Shown here: positions 1-7,650 of the stretch, one piece after another
How positions within the stretch are numbered: position 1 is the first letter of the stretch
How the letters are laid out: each line of letters begins with the position of its first letter
NCBI GenBank assembly: GCA_002786915.1
Contig: PCUV01000049.1
Coordinates: 62,001 to 126,000 of the forward strand
Direction of reading: 5' to 3'
From: Comamonadaceae bacterium CG12_big_fil_rev_8_21_14_0_65_59_15
GTDB lineage: Bacteria > Pseudomonadota > Gammaproteobacteria > Burkholderiales > Burkholderiaceae_C
DNA: 64,000 nucleotides
The notes under the pieces: generated by a model
What the model saw: the letters and a program-made list of their open reading frames with translations, nothing else
What the model was told of the DNA's origin: nothing
Database searches by the model: none
Made by a program: the position numbers and the translations under genes

Positions 1-2
1 AA

Positions 3-800
3 GAAACCGCCATCCACTTTTTTGACACGCACGCCGGCGCTGGCCTGTACCGGCTGGACGGCGACTACGCGCAAACCAGCGGCGAAGCAGCGCACGGTTT
101 CTTGCAGTTGCAGAGCGCCATGGACCCGGCGCAGCCGCTGGCACCGGCGCTTCAGGATTACGTGAGCCTGGTGGCCAGTTTCAATGCGCCAGGCAGCACC
201 AAGGTCTATCCGGGCTCACCCTTTATCGTGCAGCATGTATTGCGCGAGCGCGACCGCCTGCGCCTGTTTGAGCTGCACCCCACTGACGCCAAAACGCTCA
301 AGGCCAATGTGGCGCAGTTGGACGCCGGGCGGCTCATCACCGTGATGCAGGAAGACGGCTTTGAAGGCCTCAAAAAGTTCTTGCCGCCACCGTCACGACG
401 CGCTCTTGTATTGTGCGATCCAAGCTATGAAATCAAGAGCGATTACGGCCGGGTGGTGGAGCTGCTGACCGACGCGCTCAGGCGCTTTGCGACCGGCACC
501 TACATGGTGTGGTACCCGATCATCCCGCGCTCCGAGGCGCATGACCTGCCGCGCAAGCTCAAAACGCTGGCGCAGCGCGCCGAACGTCCCTGGCTCAATG
601 CCACACTCACGGTCAAGACCAGCAAACTCGGTCATGACGACGCTGGCGAGGTAGTGCGTCCGGGCCTGCCCGCCAGCGGTGTGTTTGTGATCAACCCACC
701 GCACACGCTCAAAGCGTCATTGGTGGCCGCGCTGGGCCAGGCTGCTCAACTGCTGGCGCAGGGCAAACACAAGGCGTTTGAGGTGGAAAGCGGCGGCTGA
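3..800 (+). CDS. rlmJ: 23S rRNA (adenine2030-N6)-methyltransferase RlmJ, 5' partial
   Basis: The reading frame is open from the first bases of the window, so the N-terminus is missing (about 30-35 residues by comparison with the E. coli enzyme as I remember it). RlmJ uses S-adenosylmethionine to methylate A2030 of 23S rRNA. The visible part has the DTHAGAG segment near its start, YPGSP, ELHP, and a DPSYE catalytic motif where the canonical form is DPPYE; serine at the third position is a conservative change. RFATGTY, WYP and VINPP further on are also typical. A TTG at 102 is not the real start, because family motifs are encoded upstream of it. The gene ends just before a large inverted repeat. 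Confidence 0.93.
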   Translation, partial: ETAIHFFDTHAGAGLYRLDGDYAQTSGEAAHGFLQLQSAMDPAQPLAPALQDYVSLVASFNAPGSTKVYPGSPFIVQHVLRERDRLRLFELHPTDAKTLKANVAQLDAGRLITVMQEDGFEGLKKFLPPPSRRALVLCDPSYEIKSDYGRVVELLTDALRRFATGTYMVWYPIIPRSEAHDLPRKLKTLAQRAERPWLNATLTVKTSKLGHDDAGEVVRPGLPASGVFVINPPHTLKASLVAALGQAAQLLAQGKHKAFEVESGG

Positions 801-867
801 TTTTTCAGCATGTCTGTCCGAGTAGCGCCAAACCGGGTTCAATGGGCGCAGTTGACGCGTTGAACCC

Positions 868-965
868 GCGCGGCGACTGGTTTTGGCGGGCTCCTCATAC
901 AGGGGTACCCGAAAACGAAGTTTCGGCGAAGCCAAATCGTCGGTCGCCAAAACCAGTCACCGCGC
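868..965. repeat. Large inverted repeat with 21-bp arms downstream of rlmJ
   Basis: Arms at 868-888 and 945-965 are complementary at 20 of 21 positions (mismatch 874/959) and enclose 56 bases. The loop holds a smaller hairpin with 6-bp arms at 909-914 and 921-926. It lies between convergent rlmJ and the isomerase gene. It may be a bidirectional termination structure or a member of a dispersed intergenic repeat family; the sequence alone does not decide. Confidence 0.75.
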
Positions 966-1005
966 TGGACAGTGTGGCAAAAAAAGCGAAGACAGAGCGG
1001 GTGGT

Positions 1006-1647
1006 TTACGTTTGACGGTGTACGCCGTTGACCACAGCATCGACACTGGCCCAGTCAGGCCCGTCAAACCAGTCGTCTTGGCGCAGGTAGGCGGCGAGTA
1101 TCGGCAGTGCGTCATAGCCCCAGAACAGTTTTCCGTCCACTTCCACCGTGGGCACGCCAAAAACGCCCAGCGCAATCGCCTGGTCGGTGTTGGTTTTGAG
1201 CTGCGCCTTGACCTCTAGGCTGGCCACATCCCGGGTGGGCGTCAACTGTGCGGTCAACGTCTGCACACGCTGATCATCCACGGCGCTTTGTCCGCCGCGC
1301 CAGACGTGGCGAAAAACGGTTTCGCACACAAACCGGTTGGGTTCACCACCGTCACTGCACGCCAGCGCCAGCCGCAACAACGCCAGCGGGTTAAAGGGGT
1401 GTTGCGCCGGCAACTGCAATGGCACGTCCGCCTGGCGCGCCAGCCACAGTACCTGGCGGTACGTCCATTCACGCTTGCCTGCAATTTCCGCTGGCCCCAA
1501 CTGTCCGTGGTGCCTGAGCAGCCCGGCAAACAGCACCGGCCGGTAGCGCACGCTGTAGCTGCAACCCAGCAGCGCCTTTGGCAGTTGCTCAAACGCTAGG
1601 TAGGCGTAAGGCGAAATAAAGTCAAGGTAAAACGTGATCTGCTTCAT
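1006..1647 (-). CDS. 2-hydroxychromene-2-carboxylate isomerase family protein (DsbA-like fold)
   Basis: This 213-residue protein starts with FYLDFISPYAYLA, the typical N-terminus of the glutathione-dependent isomerase branch of the DsbA/kappa-GST thioredoxin-like family. The serine in the SPY motif takes the place of the DsbA cysteine. Near the C-terminus, GVFGVPTVEVDGKLFWGYD gives the cis-proline loop (GVPT) and the conserved F-W-G segment. The family includes NahD-type enzymes that isomerise 2-hydroxychromene-2-carboxylate in naphthalene breakdown, but no other naphthalene genes are present, so the substrate is unknown. It is last in a tightly packed minus-strand run (HMG-CoA lyase, YbaK, DUF1289, isomerase); only 6 bases separate it from the DUF1289 gene. 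Confidence 0.85.
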   Translation of the reverse strand: MKQITFYLDFISPYAYLAFEQLPKALLGCSYSVRYRPVLFAGLLRHHGQLGPAEIAGKREWTYRQVLWLARQADVPLQLPAQHPFNPLALLRLALACSDGGEPNRFVCETVFRHVWRGGQSAVDDQRVQTLTAQLTPTRDVASLEVKAQLKTNTDQAIALGVFGVPTVEVDGKLFWGYDALPILAAYLRQDDWFDGPDWASVDAVVNGVHRQT

Positions 1648-1653
1648 GACAAC

Positions 1654-1935
1654 TCAACTTGCGGCATCCGCCGTGTCGTCCAGCAGGGCCAGGCGTGCGT
1701 GCACACGCGCGTCAATGTGGCTCCATATCTGCCGCTTGGCATCCTCATCGGCTTGCCCCCAAGCCGAGATTTCGGGCAGGGTACGCAGGCAGCCCCGACA
1801 CAGGCCGCTGGCCTCATCCATCTGGCACACCGACATGCAGGGCGACGGCAGAGCTTGCGCATATTTTTGGCCTCCGGACCTTATGTCATCTGAGGTAGCA
1901 GCTATGTACTTCATAGCTTTCAAATCAAACATCAA
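1654..1935 (-). CDS. DUF1289 family small cysteine protein with a repeat-derived N-terminus
   Basis: This 93-residue protein has the DUF1289 pattern: C33 and C37 (PCMSVC), then C46 and C49 (CRGC), followed by R-T-L-x-E-I-x-x-W. Four such cysteines suggest a bound metal or Fe-S cluster (inference). The start is well supported: an AGGAGGT ribosome-binding site precedes ATGATG, and the ATG overlaps the YbaK stop as ATGA. Residues 7-25 are encoded by a dispersed repeat element (1861-1917) that is also found in lolB and thiL, so the N-terminal third upstream of the first cysteine is probably not ancestral. Function unknown. Confidence 0.85.
   Translation of the reverse strand: MMFDLKAMKYIAATSDDIRSGGQKYAQALPSPCMSVCQMDEASGLCRGCLRTLPEISAWGQADEDAKRQIWSHIDARVHARLALLDDTADAAS
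1861..1917 (-). repeat. 57-bp dispersed element, copy in the DUF1289 gene
   Basis: The minus strand encodes A-M-K-Y-I-A-A-T-S-D-D-I-R-S-G-G-Q-K-Y over 19 codons. It matches the lolB and thiL copies in length and frame. On the plus strand the element contains TTGGCCTC at 1867-1874 and AGCAGCTAT at 1897-1905. The copy at 30756-30812 has the same two blocks at identical spacing. Confidence 0.75.
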
Positions 1936-2447
1936 GCCACCTCCTGCAAGGCCACATCCACCACCGGCGCGCCGGTGAGACGCTGCAAGTCATGAGGATG
2001 CAACTTGAACACGCCGTGCGGATGCCCGGCAGCCGCCCATATTTCGTCAAAGCGTAACAAATCGCGGTCGATCAAGGTCACCGGCGCGTTGACATGCGCC
2101 ACGGGCGACACCCCACCGATGGAAAAACCGGTGCTGGCTTTGACAAAATCCGCGTCGGCGCGGCCCAGCTTCTGTCCCTCGGCGCACACCAGTGCCTGCA
2201 CTTTTTTCTCGTCCACACGCCGGTCGCCGCTGGTGATGACCAACACCGCAGCGGCGTCAGGCTTGCGTTTGAAGATGATGCTTTTGGCAATCTGCCCAAG
2301 CTGCACGCCCAGCGCGTCGGCGGCCTGCTGTGCCGTGCGCGCTGCGTCGTCAAGCATCACCGGCGCGTGCGCATGCCCTTTGTCTTGCAACGCCCGGGCG
2401 ACGCGCTGTACGCCCTCGGGCAAAGTTTTGAGTTCAGCACCGCACAT
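1932..2447 (-). CDS. YbaK/EbsC-type aminoacyl-tRNA deacylase
   Basis: A 171-residue YbaK/prolyl-tRNA-deacylase domain protein of the kind that hydrolyses mischarged tRNA (often Cys-tRNAPro or Ala-tRNAPro). Family features include K-S-I-I-F-K near residue 55, VLVITSGDRRVD, and FSIGGVSPVAH, which matches the conserved GGVSP region. The start is placed at ATG 2447, preceded by AGAGGT with 7-base spacing; an upstream start would add 13 residues inside the lyase gene. It overlaps the end of the HMG-CoA lyase gene by 14 bases and the start of DUF1289 by 4, which points to translational coupling. The exact tRNA substrate cannot be read from the sequence. Confidence 0.9.
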   Translation of the reverse strand: MCGAELKTLPEGVQRVARALQDKGHAHAPVMLDDAARTAQQAADALGVQLGQIAKSIIFKRKPDAAAVLVITSGDRRVDEKKVQALVCAEGQKLGRADADFVKASTGFSIGGVSPVAHVNAPVTLIDRDLLRFDEIWAAAGHPHGVFKLHPHDLQRLTGAPVVDVALQEVA

Positions 2448-3357
2448 CCGAAGCACCTCTTTTTGTATAGATCGCCTTGCCGGCACGGGAATTCGTTGGT
2501 CGCCCCAAAAAGTCGCTGATGAACTGCCCGGCGTCGATGAGCTTGTCCAGATCGATGCCGGTGTCGATGCCCATGCCGTGCAGCAGATACACCACGTCTT
2601 CAGTGGCTACATTACCCGTAGCGCCCTTGGCATAGGGGCAGCCGCCCAGACCGGCCACAGAAGCATCAAACTGCCACACGCCCAGTTGCAGGCAGGCCAA
2701 GGTGTTGGCCAGTGCCTGGCCGTAGGTGTCGTGAAAATGGCCCGACACGTCGTTGATGTCGTAATGCTGCAAGGCCGCCTCCATGGCGCGCTGCACCTTC
2801 AGCGGGGTGCCCACGCCGATGGTATCTGCCACGCCCACGTGCTGCACGCCAATGCCCTTCATCAACCCGGCCAGGTAGCTCACGCGCGCTGGCGCAATGT
2901 CGCCTTCGTAGGGGCAACCCACGGTACAGCTCATGGCACCGCGCACGTAAATGCCGGCCGCGCGCGCAGCTTGCACCACCGGCGCAAAGCGGTCGATGCT
3001 CTCAGAAATGCTGCAATTGATGTTTTTCTGGCTAAAGGCTTCGCTGGCCGCGCCAAACACCACAATCTCGTCGGGTCGGCTGGCCAGCGCGGCTTCAAAA
3101 CCTTTCATGTTGGGGGTCAGCACCGAATAGCGCACGCCGCTGTGGCGCGCGATGCCCGCCATCACCTCTGCGTTGTCAGCCATTTGCGGCACCCACTTGG
3201 GCGACACAAAGCTGGTGACCTCGATTTCTTTCAGCCCGGCGGCCTGCAACCGGTGCACCAGCTCAATCTTGACCGCAGCAGGAACGGTCTGCTTTTCGTT
3301 TTGCAGGCCGTCGCGCGGGCCGACTTCGACCAGTTTGACGTGGGTGGGGAGGTTCAT
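2434..3357 (-). CDS. mvaB: Hydroxymethylglutaryl-CoA lyase
   Basis: HMG-CoA lyase splits 3-hydroxy-3-methylglutaryl-CoA into acetoacetate and acetyl-CoA, the last step of leucine catabolism (called LiuE in liu systems). The 307-residue TIM-barrel protein has VGPRDGLQNE at its N-terminus (metal-binding aspartate and catalytic arginine), SFVSPK, and the signature region GGCPYAKGATGNVATEDV with the catalytic cysteine in the C-terminal half. The start is ATG 3357, with GGAAAG upstream; a longer frame to 3477 lacks family similarity. It is divergent from the HDOD gene. The other liu genes are at 44.7-50.2 kb, so this step is genetically separated from them. Confidence 0.94.
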   Translation of the reverse strand: MNLPTHVKLVEVGPRDGLQNEKQTVPAAVKIELVHRLQAAGLKEIEVTSFVSPKWVPQMADNAEVMAGIARHSGVRYSVLTPNMKGFEAALASRPDEIVVFGAASEAFSQKNINCSISESIDRFAPVVQAARAAGIYVRGAMSCTVGCPYEGDIAPARVSYLAGLMKGIGVQHVGVADTIGVGTPLKVQRAMEAALQHYDINDVSGHFHDTYGQALANTLACLQLGVWQFDASVAGLGGCPYAKGATGNVATEDVVYLLHGMGIDTGIDLDKLIDAGQFISDFLGRPTNSRAGKAIYTKRGASDVRC

Positions 3358-3479
3358 GAAGATACTTTCCGTAATAAACCCGGTAACTTTAACCTCTGCT
3401 CGCGTGTGTTTCATGTGGCGATATGGCAAACTGGATCGGTATGCGGGATACTTTCGTTGATTTTTGATAAGGGCCAATT

Positions 3480-4400
3480 GTGAACATGTGGACTTGGCTT
3501 CGATCTTTATTCTGGCTGGCTAAGCCAAAGCCTTTGCCTACTGTGCCTCGGAAGGTAACGCAGGCCAGCCGGGTGCAGCCGCTGCCACCCCCCTACCCTG
3601 TCGAGTCGTCACAACTTTTCTTCTTGCCCTGGTTGACGGCATCAGACCAGCAGCCGTTGGCCACAGACGAAATGACTGCGCCAGAGCAGGCCGTGCTGGA
3701 TGAATTGCAAAAACTGCTGACACTGAAAAATTTGCCAGATGCCTTGTTGCCGCGCATGGCCGATGTGTTGCCACAGTTGATTGCGTTGACACGTGACAAC
3801 AATTTGCCAGCCAAAGCGATTGCCCGGCGTGTGGAAAAAGATGCTTTGTTAACCGCAGAAGTGCTGCGCCTGGCCAGCAGCAGTTATTACAACCTGGATC
3901 GTCCCTTGACGGACATCGTGCAGGTGATTCAGTTGATTGGTTCTGCCGGCTTACAGACAGCGATTGCGCGCATCGTGCTCAAGCCAATTTACCGAGAGGG
4001 GGCTGGCCTGATGAACGCCAACCTGGTGACGCGCCTGGCCGCGCACGCCGATGCGCTGGCGGAATTTTGTGCGCTCGATGCCGAGCAGGCGGGGATACCG
4101 CGCTTTGACGGCTATCTTGTCGGCATGCTACATAACACGGGGTGGCGCGTAGCCCTGTGTGCTATTGAACGTGCAAAAATGCCATTAGCTCACGCCGTGT
4201 CAAAACAATTTGCTATTGAAATGACAGAGATCGCGCACCGACTGTTCGGCTTGGCCGCACGCCGATGGCCTATTACCCCTGGCTTTATCGCGTTTGCGCA
4301 AGATGCCGTTAGCCACGGACTGACAAGTGGCCAGCACGCGCTAGTGCCGGTGTTGCGCGCCGCCTTGCAAAAATGCGCGGCCAGTTCACTGCGCGCCTAA
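3480..4400 (+). CDS. HDOD-domain signalling protein
   Basis: This protein of about 306 residues has an HDOD domain (an HD-related domain lacking catalytic HD residues, common in bacterial signal transduction) from roughly residue 80 to 270. L-P-A-K-A-I-A-R-R-V-E-K-D-A-L-L and VLRLASSSYYN fit the usual 'I-x-x-D-P-x-L-x-x-x-L-L-R-x-x-N-S' region. The N-terminus is proline-rich and probably flexible. The start is GTG 3480 or ATG 3486. Its stop codon overlaps that of the convergent CBS/DUF294 gene by 3 bases. No partner kinase or cyclase domain is fused to it. Role unknown. Confidence 0.82.
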   Translation: MNMWTWLRSLFWLAKPKPLPTVPRKVTQASRVQPLPPPYPVESSQLFFLPWLTASDQQPLATDEMTAPEQAVLDELQKLLTLKNLPDALLPRMADVLPQLIALTRDNNLPAKAIARRVEKDALLTAEVLRLASSSYYNLDRPLTDIVQVIQLIGSAGLQTAIARIVLKPIYREGAGLMNANLVTRLAAHADALAEFCALDAEQAGIPRFDGYLVGMLHNTGWRVALCAIERAKMPLAHAVSKQFAIEMTEIAHRLFGLAARRWPITPGFIAFAQDAVSHGLTSGQHALVPVLRAALQKCAASSLRA

Positions 4401-6274
4401 CCAAACCGCCCGCCGGCATAGCGCTGTTGCAGCACGCCTTGCAGCGTTTGCACCACGCTGAAGGCTTCCTTGAGGTGGCTGCGCTCGAAGTTGCTCAGCT
4501 CGTCCAGCGCCAGAAAGTTGTCGGGTGCCTTGCCCTGCTGGGTTTGGCGCGCCTGATGTGCAATACGCAGTTTGCCCAAAAATTCCAGCGCGTCGCGCAG
4601 GTCGCGCGCGCCCTGCTCGCTGACCTCGTCGGCTTGCGCAGACACTTCGAGCCGGTCGTGTGTGTTGGCCACTGACACGCCTGCGGCCAGTGCGTAGATG
4701 CGGGCCAGATCGACAATCGGCACGATGCCGCTGTGCTTGAGGTCGATGGTGTTGGGGTGATCACCGCCCTTGATCAATGAAATGGTGCCAAACATTCCCA
4801 GCGGTGGCCGGTGCTTGAGCGCGTTGCCGACCATGTGCGCCAGAAACAGGCTGTTGCCTTTGGTGTGTAGCAGCACGTCCTGGCGCAGGCTTTCCAGCAG
4901 ATCGGCCTTGCCGTGGATCACACGCAGGTCAAAAAAGACGCAGGTGAGCATGAGCGCCTTCGGCTTGGGTTGCTCGATCCACTTTCGGAAATACTCGGCC
5001 CATACCGCTCGTGGTTGGCGCCATGGATCGGTCATGGCCATCATCTCGCCCGGGCAGTGGATGTAGCCGCATTCGGCCAGCCCGTCACAGACGAACCTGG
5101 AAAAGCGCTTGAAGTAGTCGCCGTGCACGGCTTCGTTGTAGCTGTCGTCCAGAATCAGACAGTTGTCCTGGTCGCTCTTGGCGGTTTGCTCGCTGCGCGC
5201 CTGGCTTCCCGCTGCCACCCAGGCGTAGTCCACTGGGGCCGGGCCCATTTGCAGCTCAGCCAACTGAATCAGACGCGTGGTCAACGCGTCAGTGATGGCA
5301 GTGATGATGTGGCCGGTGCTGTAGGCGCTTGCGTCGGCGGCGGCCAGGTGCTGCTGCAGCAGCTTGACGCGGCCGCTGATCTGTTTGAGCCCGTCGAGCG
5401 TGTGCTGCTTGTAGATGTCTCCAGCCAAATACACGGCCGAAGTGCTGTGCTGTTCGGTCAGGTCGGTGGTGGTGATCATGCCGGCAATTTTTTGACCGTC
5501 CATCACTGGCATGTGGTGGATATTGTGGCGCGCCATCAGCAGCAGCGCCTCAAAAGCAGGACTGTTGGAATTGACGGTCATGGGGGCCAGCGTGGCGATG
5601 TCCGACACCGGACGGCTGATGTCGAGCCCCTGCGCCACGGCGCGGTTGCGCAGGTCGCGGTCCGTCACCAAACCAAACAACAAACCCTGCTCGATCAGCA
5701 GCACGGAAGACACGCGCAGGTCTGCCATCAGCTGCGCCGTGGCCTGGATGGTGGTGTCAGGGGCCAGGGTGATGGGCGCACGCTTAATCAAGGTTTTGAT
5801 GGGTGTACCCAGCAGGTTCAGCGCTGCTGACGCGTCACTGGCTGACCCCATGGCGCTGTTATCGGCGTCCGACTGCGCGATCGACGGGAAAAAATAAAAC
5901 AGCGATGGGTACTTTTCGCACAACTGCTGCAGTGCTTCAGGTGTCAGCCAGGCCATGTCGCAGTCGCTGACCGCCTTGGCTTGCCAGGTGGGCAACTGGC
6001 GCTGTGGCGTGACGCCAAAGCCCAGCATTTGCCCGGCCCACAGCCGAACCGACAGCCCCAGGTCGGGGTCGCAGATCTGAACCTCGCCCTTAAGGATCAG
6101 GCCAAGCCGGGTGGGAAGCTGGCCCTGCGCCAACAGCAGGCTGTCGGCAGGGGCTGTTTCGTGGGTGAACTGGGTGGCCAGTTGTTCCAGCACTTTTTTA
6201 CTGAGTTGTCCCCAGATGGGATGGCTGACGAGCAAAACGCTCAGCGGCAGATTTTTTTTGCTACGGTGGGGCAT
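4397..6274 (-). CDS. cNMP-binding / CBS / DUF294 putative nucleotidyltransferase
   Basis: A 625-residue cytoplasmic multidomain signalling protein. A cyclic-nucleotide-binding-like domain occupies about residues 15-130 (L-I-L-K-G-E-V segment). A CBS pair covers about 160-285, with V-T-D-R-D-L-R and I-T-T-T-D-L at the ends of the repeats. A DUF294 nucleotidyltransferase-like domain (about 300-450) carries GSQARSEQTAKSDQDN, matching the G-S-x-x-R-x-E...D-x-D-N metal/NTP motif also found in GlnD. A helical DUF294 C-terminal domain follows. The start is ATG 6274; the frame extends to a TTG at 6322 without support. No exonuclease partner is adjacent. The nucleotidylated target is unknown. Confidence 0.85.
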   Translation of the reverse strand: MPHRSKKNLPLSVLLVSHPIWGQLSKKVLEQLATQFTHETAPADSLLLAQGQLPTRLGLILKGEVQICDPDLGLSVRLWAGQMLGFGVTPQRQLPTWQAKAVSDCDMAWLTPEALQQLCEKYPSLFYFFPSIAQSDADNSAMGSASDASAALNLLGTPIKTLIKRAPITLAPDTTIQATAQLMADLRVSSVLLIEQGLLFGLVTDRDLRNRAVAQGLDISRPVSDIATLAPMTVNSNSPAFEALLLMARHNIHHMPVMDGQKIAGMITTTDLTEQHSTSAVYLAGDIYKQHTLDGLKQISGRVKLLQQHLAAADASAYSTGHIITAITDALTTRLIQLAELQMGPAPVDYAWVAAGSQARSEQTAKSDQDNCLILDDSYNEAVHGDYFKRFSRFVCDGLAECGYIHCPGEMMAMTDPWRQPRAVWAEYFRKWIEQPKPKALMLTCVFFDLRVIHGKADLLESLRQDVLLHTKGNSLFLAHMVGNALKHRPPLGMFGTISLIKGGDHPNTIDLKHSGIVPIVDLARIYALAAGVSVANTHDRLEVSAQADEVSEQGARDLRDALEFLGKLRIAHQARQTQQGKAPDNFLALDELSNFERSHLKEAFSVVQTLQGVLQQRYAGGRFG

Positions 6275-6287
6275 GGTGCAAGGGCTT

Positions 6288-6752
6288 TCAATGGGCGCTG
6301 CCAGCACGCGCCTGGTGTCCAAACTTGAGCATGCGTGTAGCGATCAGAGTTTCGGTCAAAAAACACAGCAAGGCCAGCAAAAAGCAGATCACACCGGCCA
6401 AAAACAGGATGGTGGCGATGCGAAAGATCTGTAGCTCGGTGGTTTCACCCAAAAACAACGCCATGATAGTCAGCCCGATCATGATGGCGCAAAACGTCAG
6501 CAGGGCAATGCAGGTGTTGACCAGCGCGCCGCGTTGGCGCAGTTGCCCGAGTTCAGCGTAGGCCGCTGCCATGGGGTCGCTGGCGGGGGCTTTTTCAACG
6601 CGCTCTTCCAGCACCCGTGCGCGGTCGATGATGCGCGCGAGCCGCCCGGCCACGCTGCCAATCATGCCCGCCACCGCAGTGAGCAAAAAAACCGGGGCCA
6701 CCGCCAGCTGGATGCCGTGGGTGACGGTGTCAAGGTCGGTGGCAAAAAACAT
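6288..6752 (-). CDS. DUF2721 family membrane protein
   Basis: A 154-residue protein with three predicted membrane segments (about residues 15-35, 80-102 and 112-135). Between the first and second lies a charged helix containing R-L-A-R-I-I-D-R-A-R-V-L, which matches the DUF2721 pattern as I know it. The start at ATG 6752 has an AAGGA ribosome-binding site 7 bases upstream. The stop lies 13 bases before the ATG of the cNMP/CBS gene, so the two are probably co-transcribed, with HAD phosphatase and prfC upstream on the same strand. Function unknown. Confidence 0.78.
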   Translation of the reverse strand: MFFATDLDTVTHGIQLAVAPVFLLTAVAGMIGSVAGRLARIIDRARVLEERVEKAPASDPMAAAYAELGQLRQRGALVNTCIALLTFCAIMIGLTIMALFLGETTELQIFRIATILFLAGVICFLLALLCFLTETLIATRMLKFGHQARAGSAH

Positions 6753-6779
6753 GGGGTGTCCTTTGGCTGGGTGGGGTGC

Positions 6780-7637
6780 TTACGGTGTGCTGCGCGCCTG
6801 AAGTATCGCGCGTGCCAGCTCGGCAAAGCCAGCCCCGCGCTCAGCCGTGGTGAGGTAGCGCGGCAGGTGCGTCAGGCCCGCAGCGCAGTGGTGGATGTTG
6901 GCCACGCCCACGCTGTGCCTGAAGTGCTCAAACATAGGCTGGTCGTTGCCCGAGTCGCCCACAAACACCCATTGATCAAGCTCACTGGCCAGTTCGCGCC
7001 CGTACAGGCGCTGCACCAGCCAGCAGGCACCTTGCCATTTGTTGAAGTCACCATAGCAGCCGTGAATGTGGATACTGCTGACACTGGTGTGCATGCCCTC
7101 ACTGTGCAGGGTCTCCAACACCTGCTGCACCAGGGCAGCGCTCAGGTGATGGTGTTCGTTGTAGTCAAAGGCGATGTCGGTTTCGCGCCCACCCTGGTTT
7201 TGCGCCAGCCGCGCCTGCGGCACTTCGCGCAGCACGCGCTCTGCGGCCTGCTGCATCCGGGCCTGGTTAGCGGCGCGCTCGGGATAGGATTGTTGGTATA
7301 TTTTTAATAGTTGCTTAGATTTGTCCTGTATCGTCTGAACGGCATTTTTTCTTATATTTTCTGGTACCAGCGCCAGTGCCCCGTTTTCAGCCAGCAGCGC
7401 GTCCAGCGGTAGCGGTGCAATGCCTTGTGCCGCATCACCTTGCGCCAGACGCTCGCACCAGCCGATGTGTCGCCCCGTCACCGCAATCGCCTGCAAGCCT
7501 GCCGCACGCAGATCAGCCAAGGCCTGCAAGGCGTCAGCGGTGATGACTCCGCGCGTGGTGAGCGTGTCGTCGATGTCGGTAAAGACACCGGTGATGTGGC
7601 GGCGTTCAGTCAGCGGCCATTCGGCAAGCGGCTTCAT
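6780..7637 (-). CDS. HAD-superfamily hydrolase (Cof / sucrose-phosphatase-like subfamily)
   Basis: A 285-residue HAD phosphatase. Motif I is D-I-D-D-T-L (nucleophile and acid-base aspartates), motif II is the threonine of AVTGR, and motif IV is G-D-S-G-N-D near the C-terminus. The large cap between II and IV is typical of class II (Cof, sucrose-phosphatase, mannosyl-3-phosphoglycerate phosphatase) members, so a sugar phosphate is a likely substrate but is not proven. The start is ATG 7637 with AAGGA upstream, 13 bases after prfC ends. An AT-rich stretch around 7290-7350 stands out from the GC-rich surroundings and encodes part of the cap. Confidence 0.85.
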   Translation of the reverse strand: MKPLAEWPLTERRHITGVFTDIDDTLTTRGVITADALQALADLRAAGLQAIAVTGRHIGWCERLAQGDAAQGIAPLPLDALLAENGALALVPENIRKNAVQTIQDKSKQLLKIYQQSYPERAANQARMQQAAERVLREVPQARLAQNQGGRETDIAFDYNEHHHLSAALVQQVLETLHSEGMHTSVSSIHIHGCYGDFNKWQGACWLVQRLYGRELASELDQWVFVGDSGNDQPMFEHFRHSVGVANIHHCAAGLTHLPRYLTTAERGAGFAELARAILQARSTP

Positions 7638-7650
7638 TGTGCGTTGTCCT

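Noticed and set aside
4150-4215. A copy of the element in the HDOD gene
   Set aside because: It begins GCT ATT in frame and ends CAA TTT like thiL, but needs a two-codon gap and few internal matches remain.
7290-7350. AT-rich stretch in the HAD gene as another copy of the 57-bp element
   Set aside because: About 18 bases resemble the AGCAGCTATCA end, but the rest does not align well and the frame differs from the other copies. Possible but not claimed.
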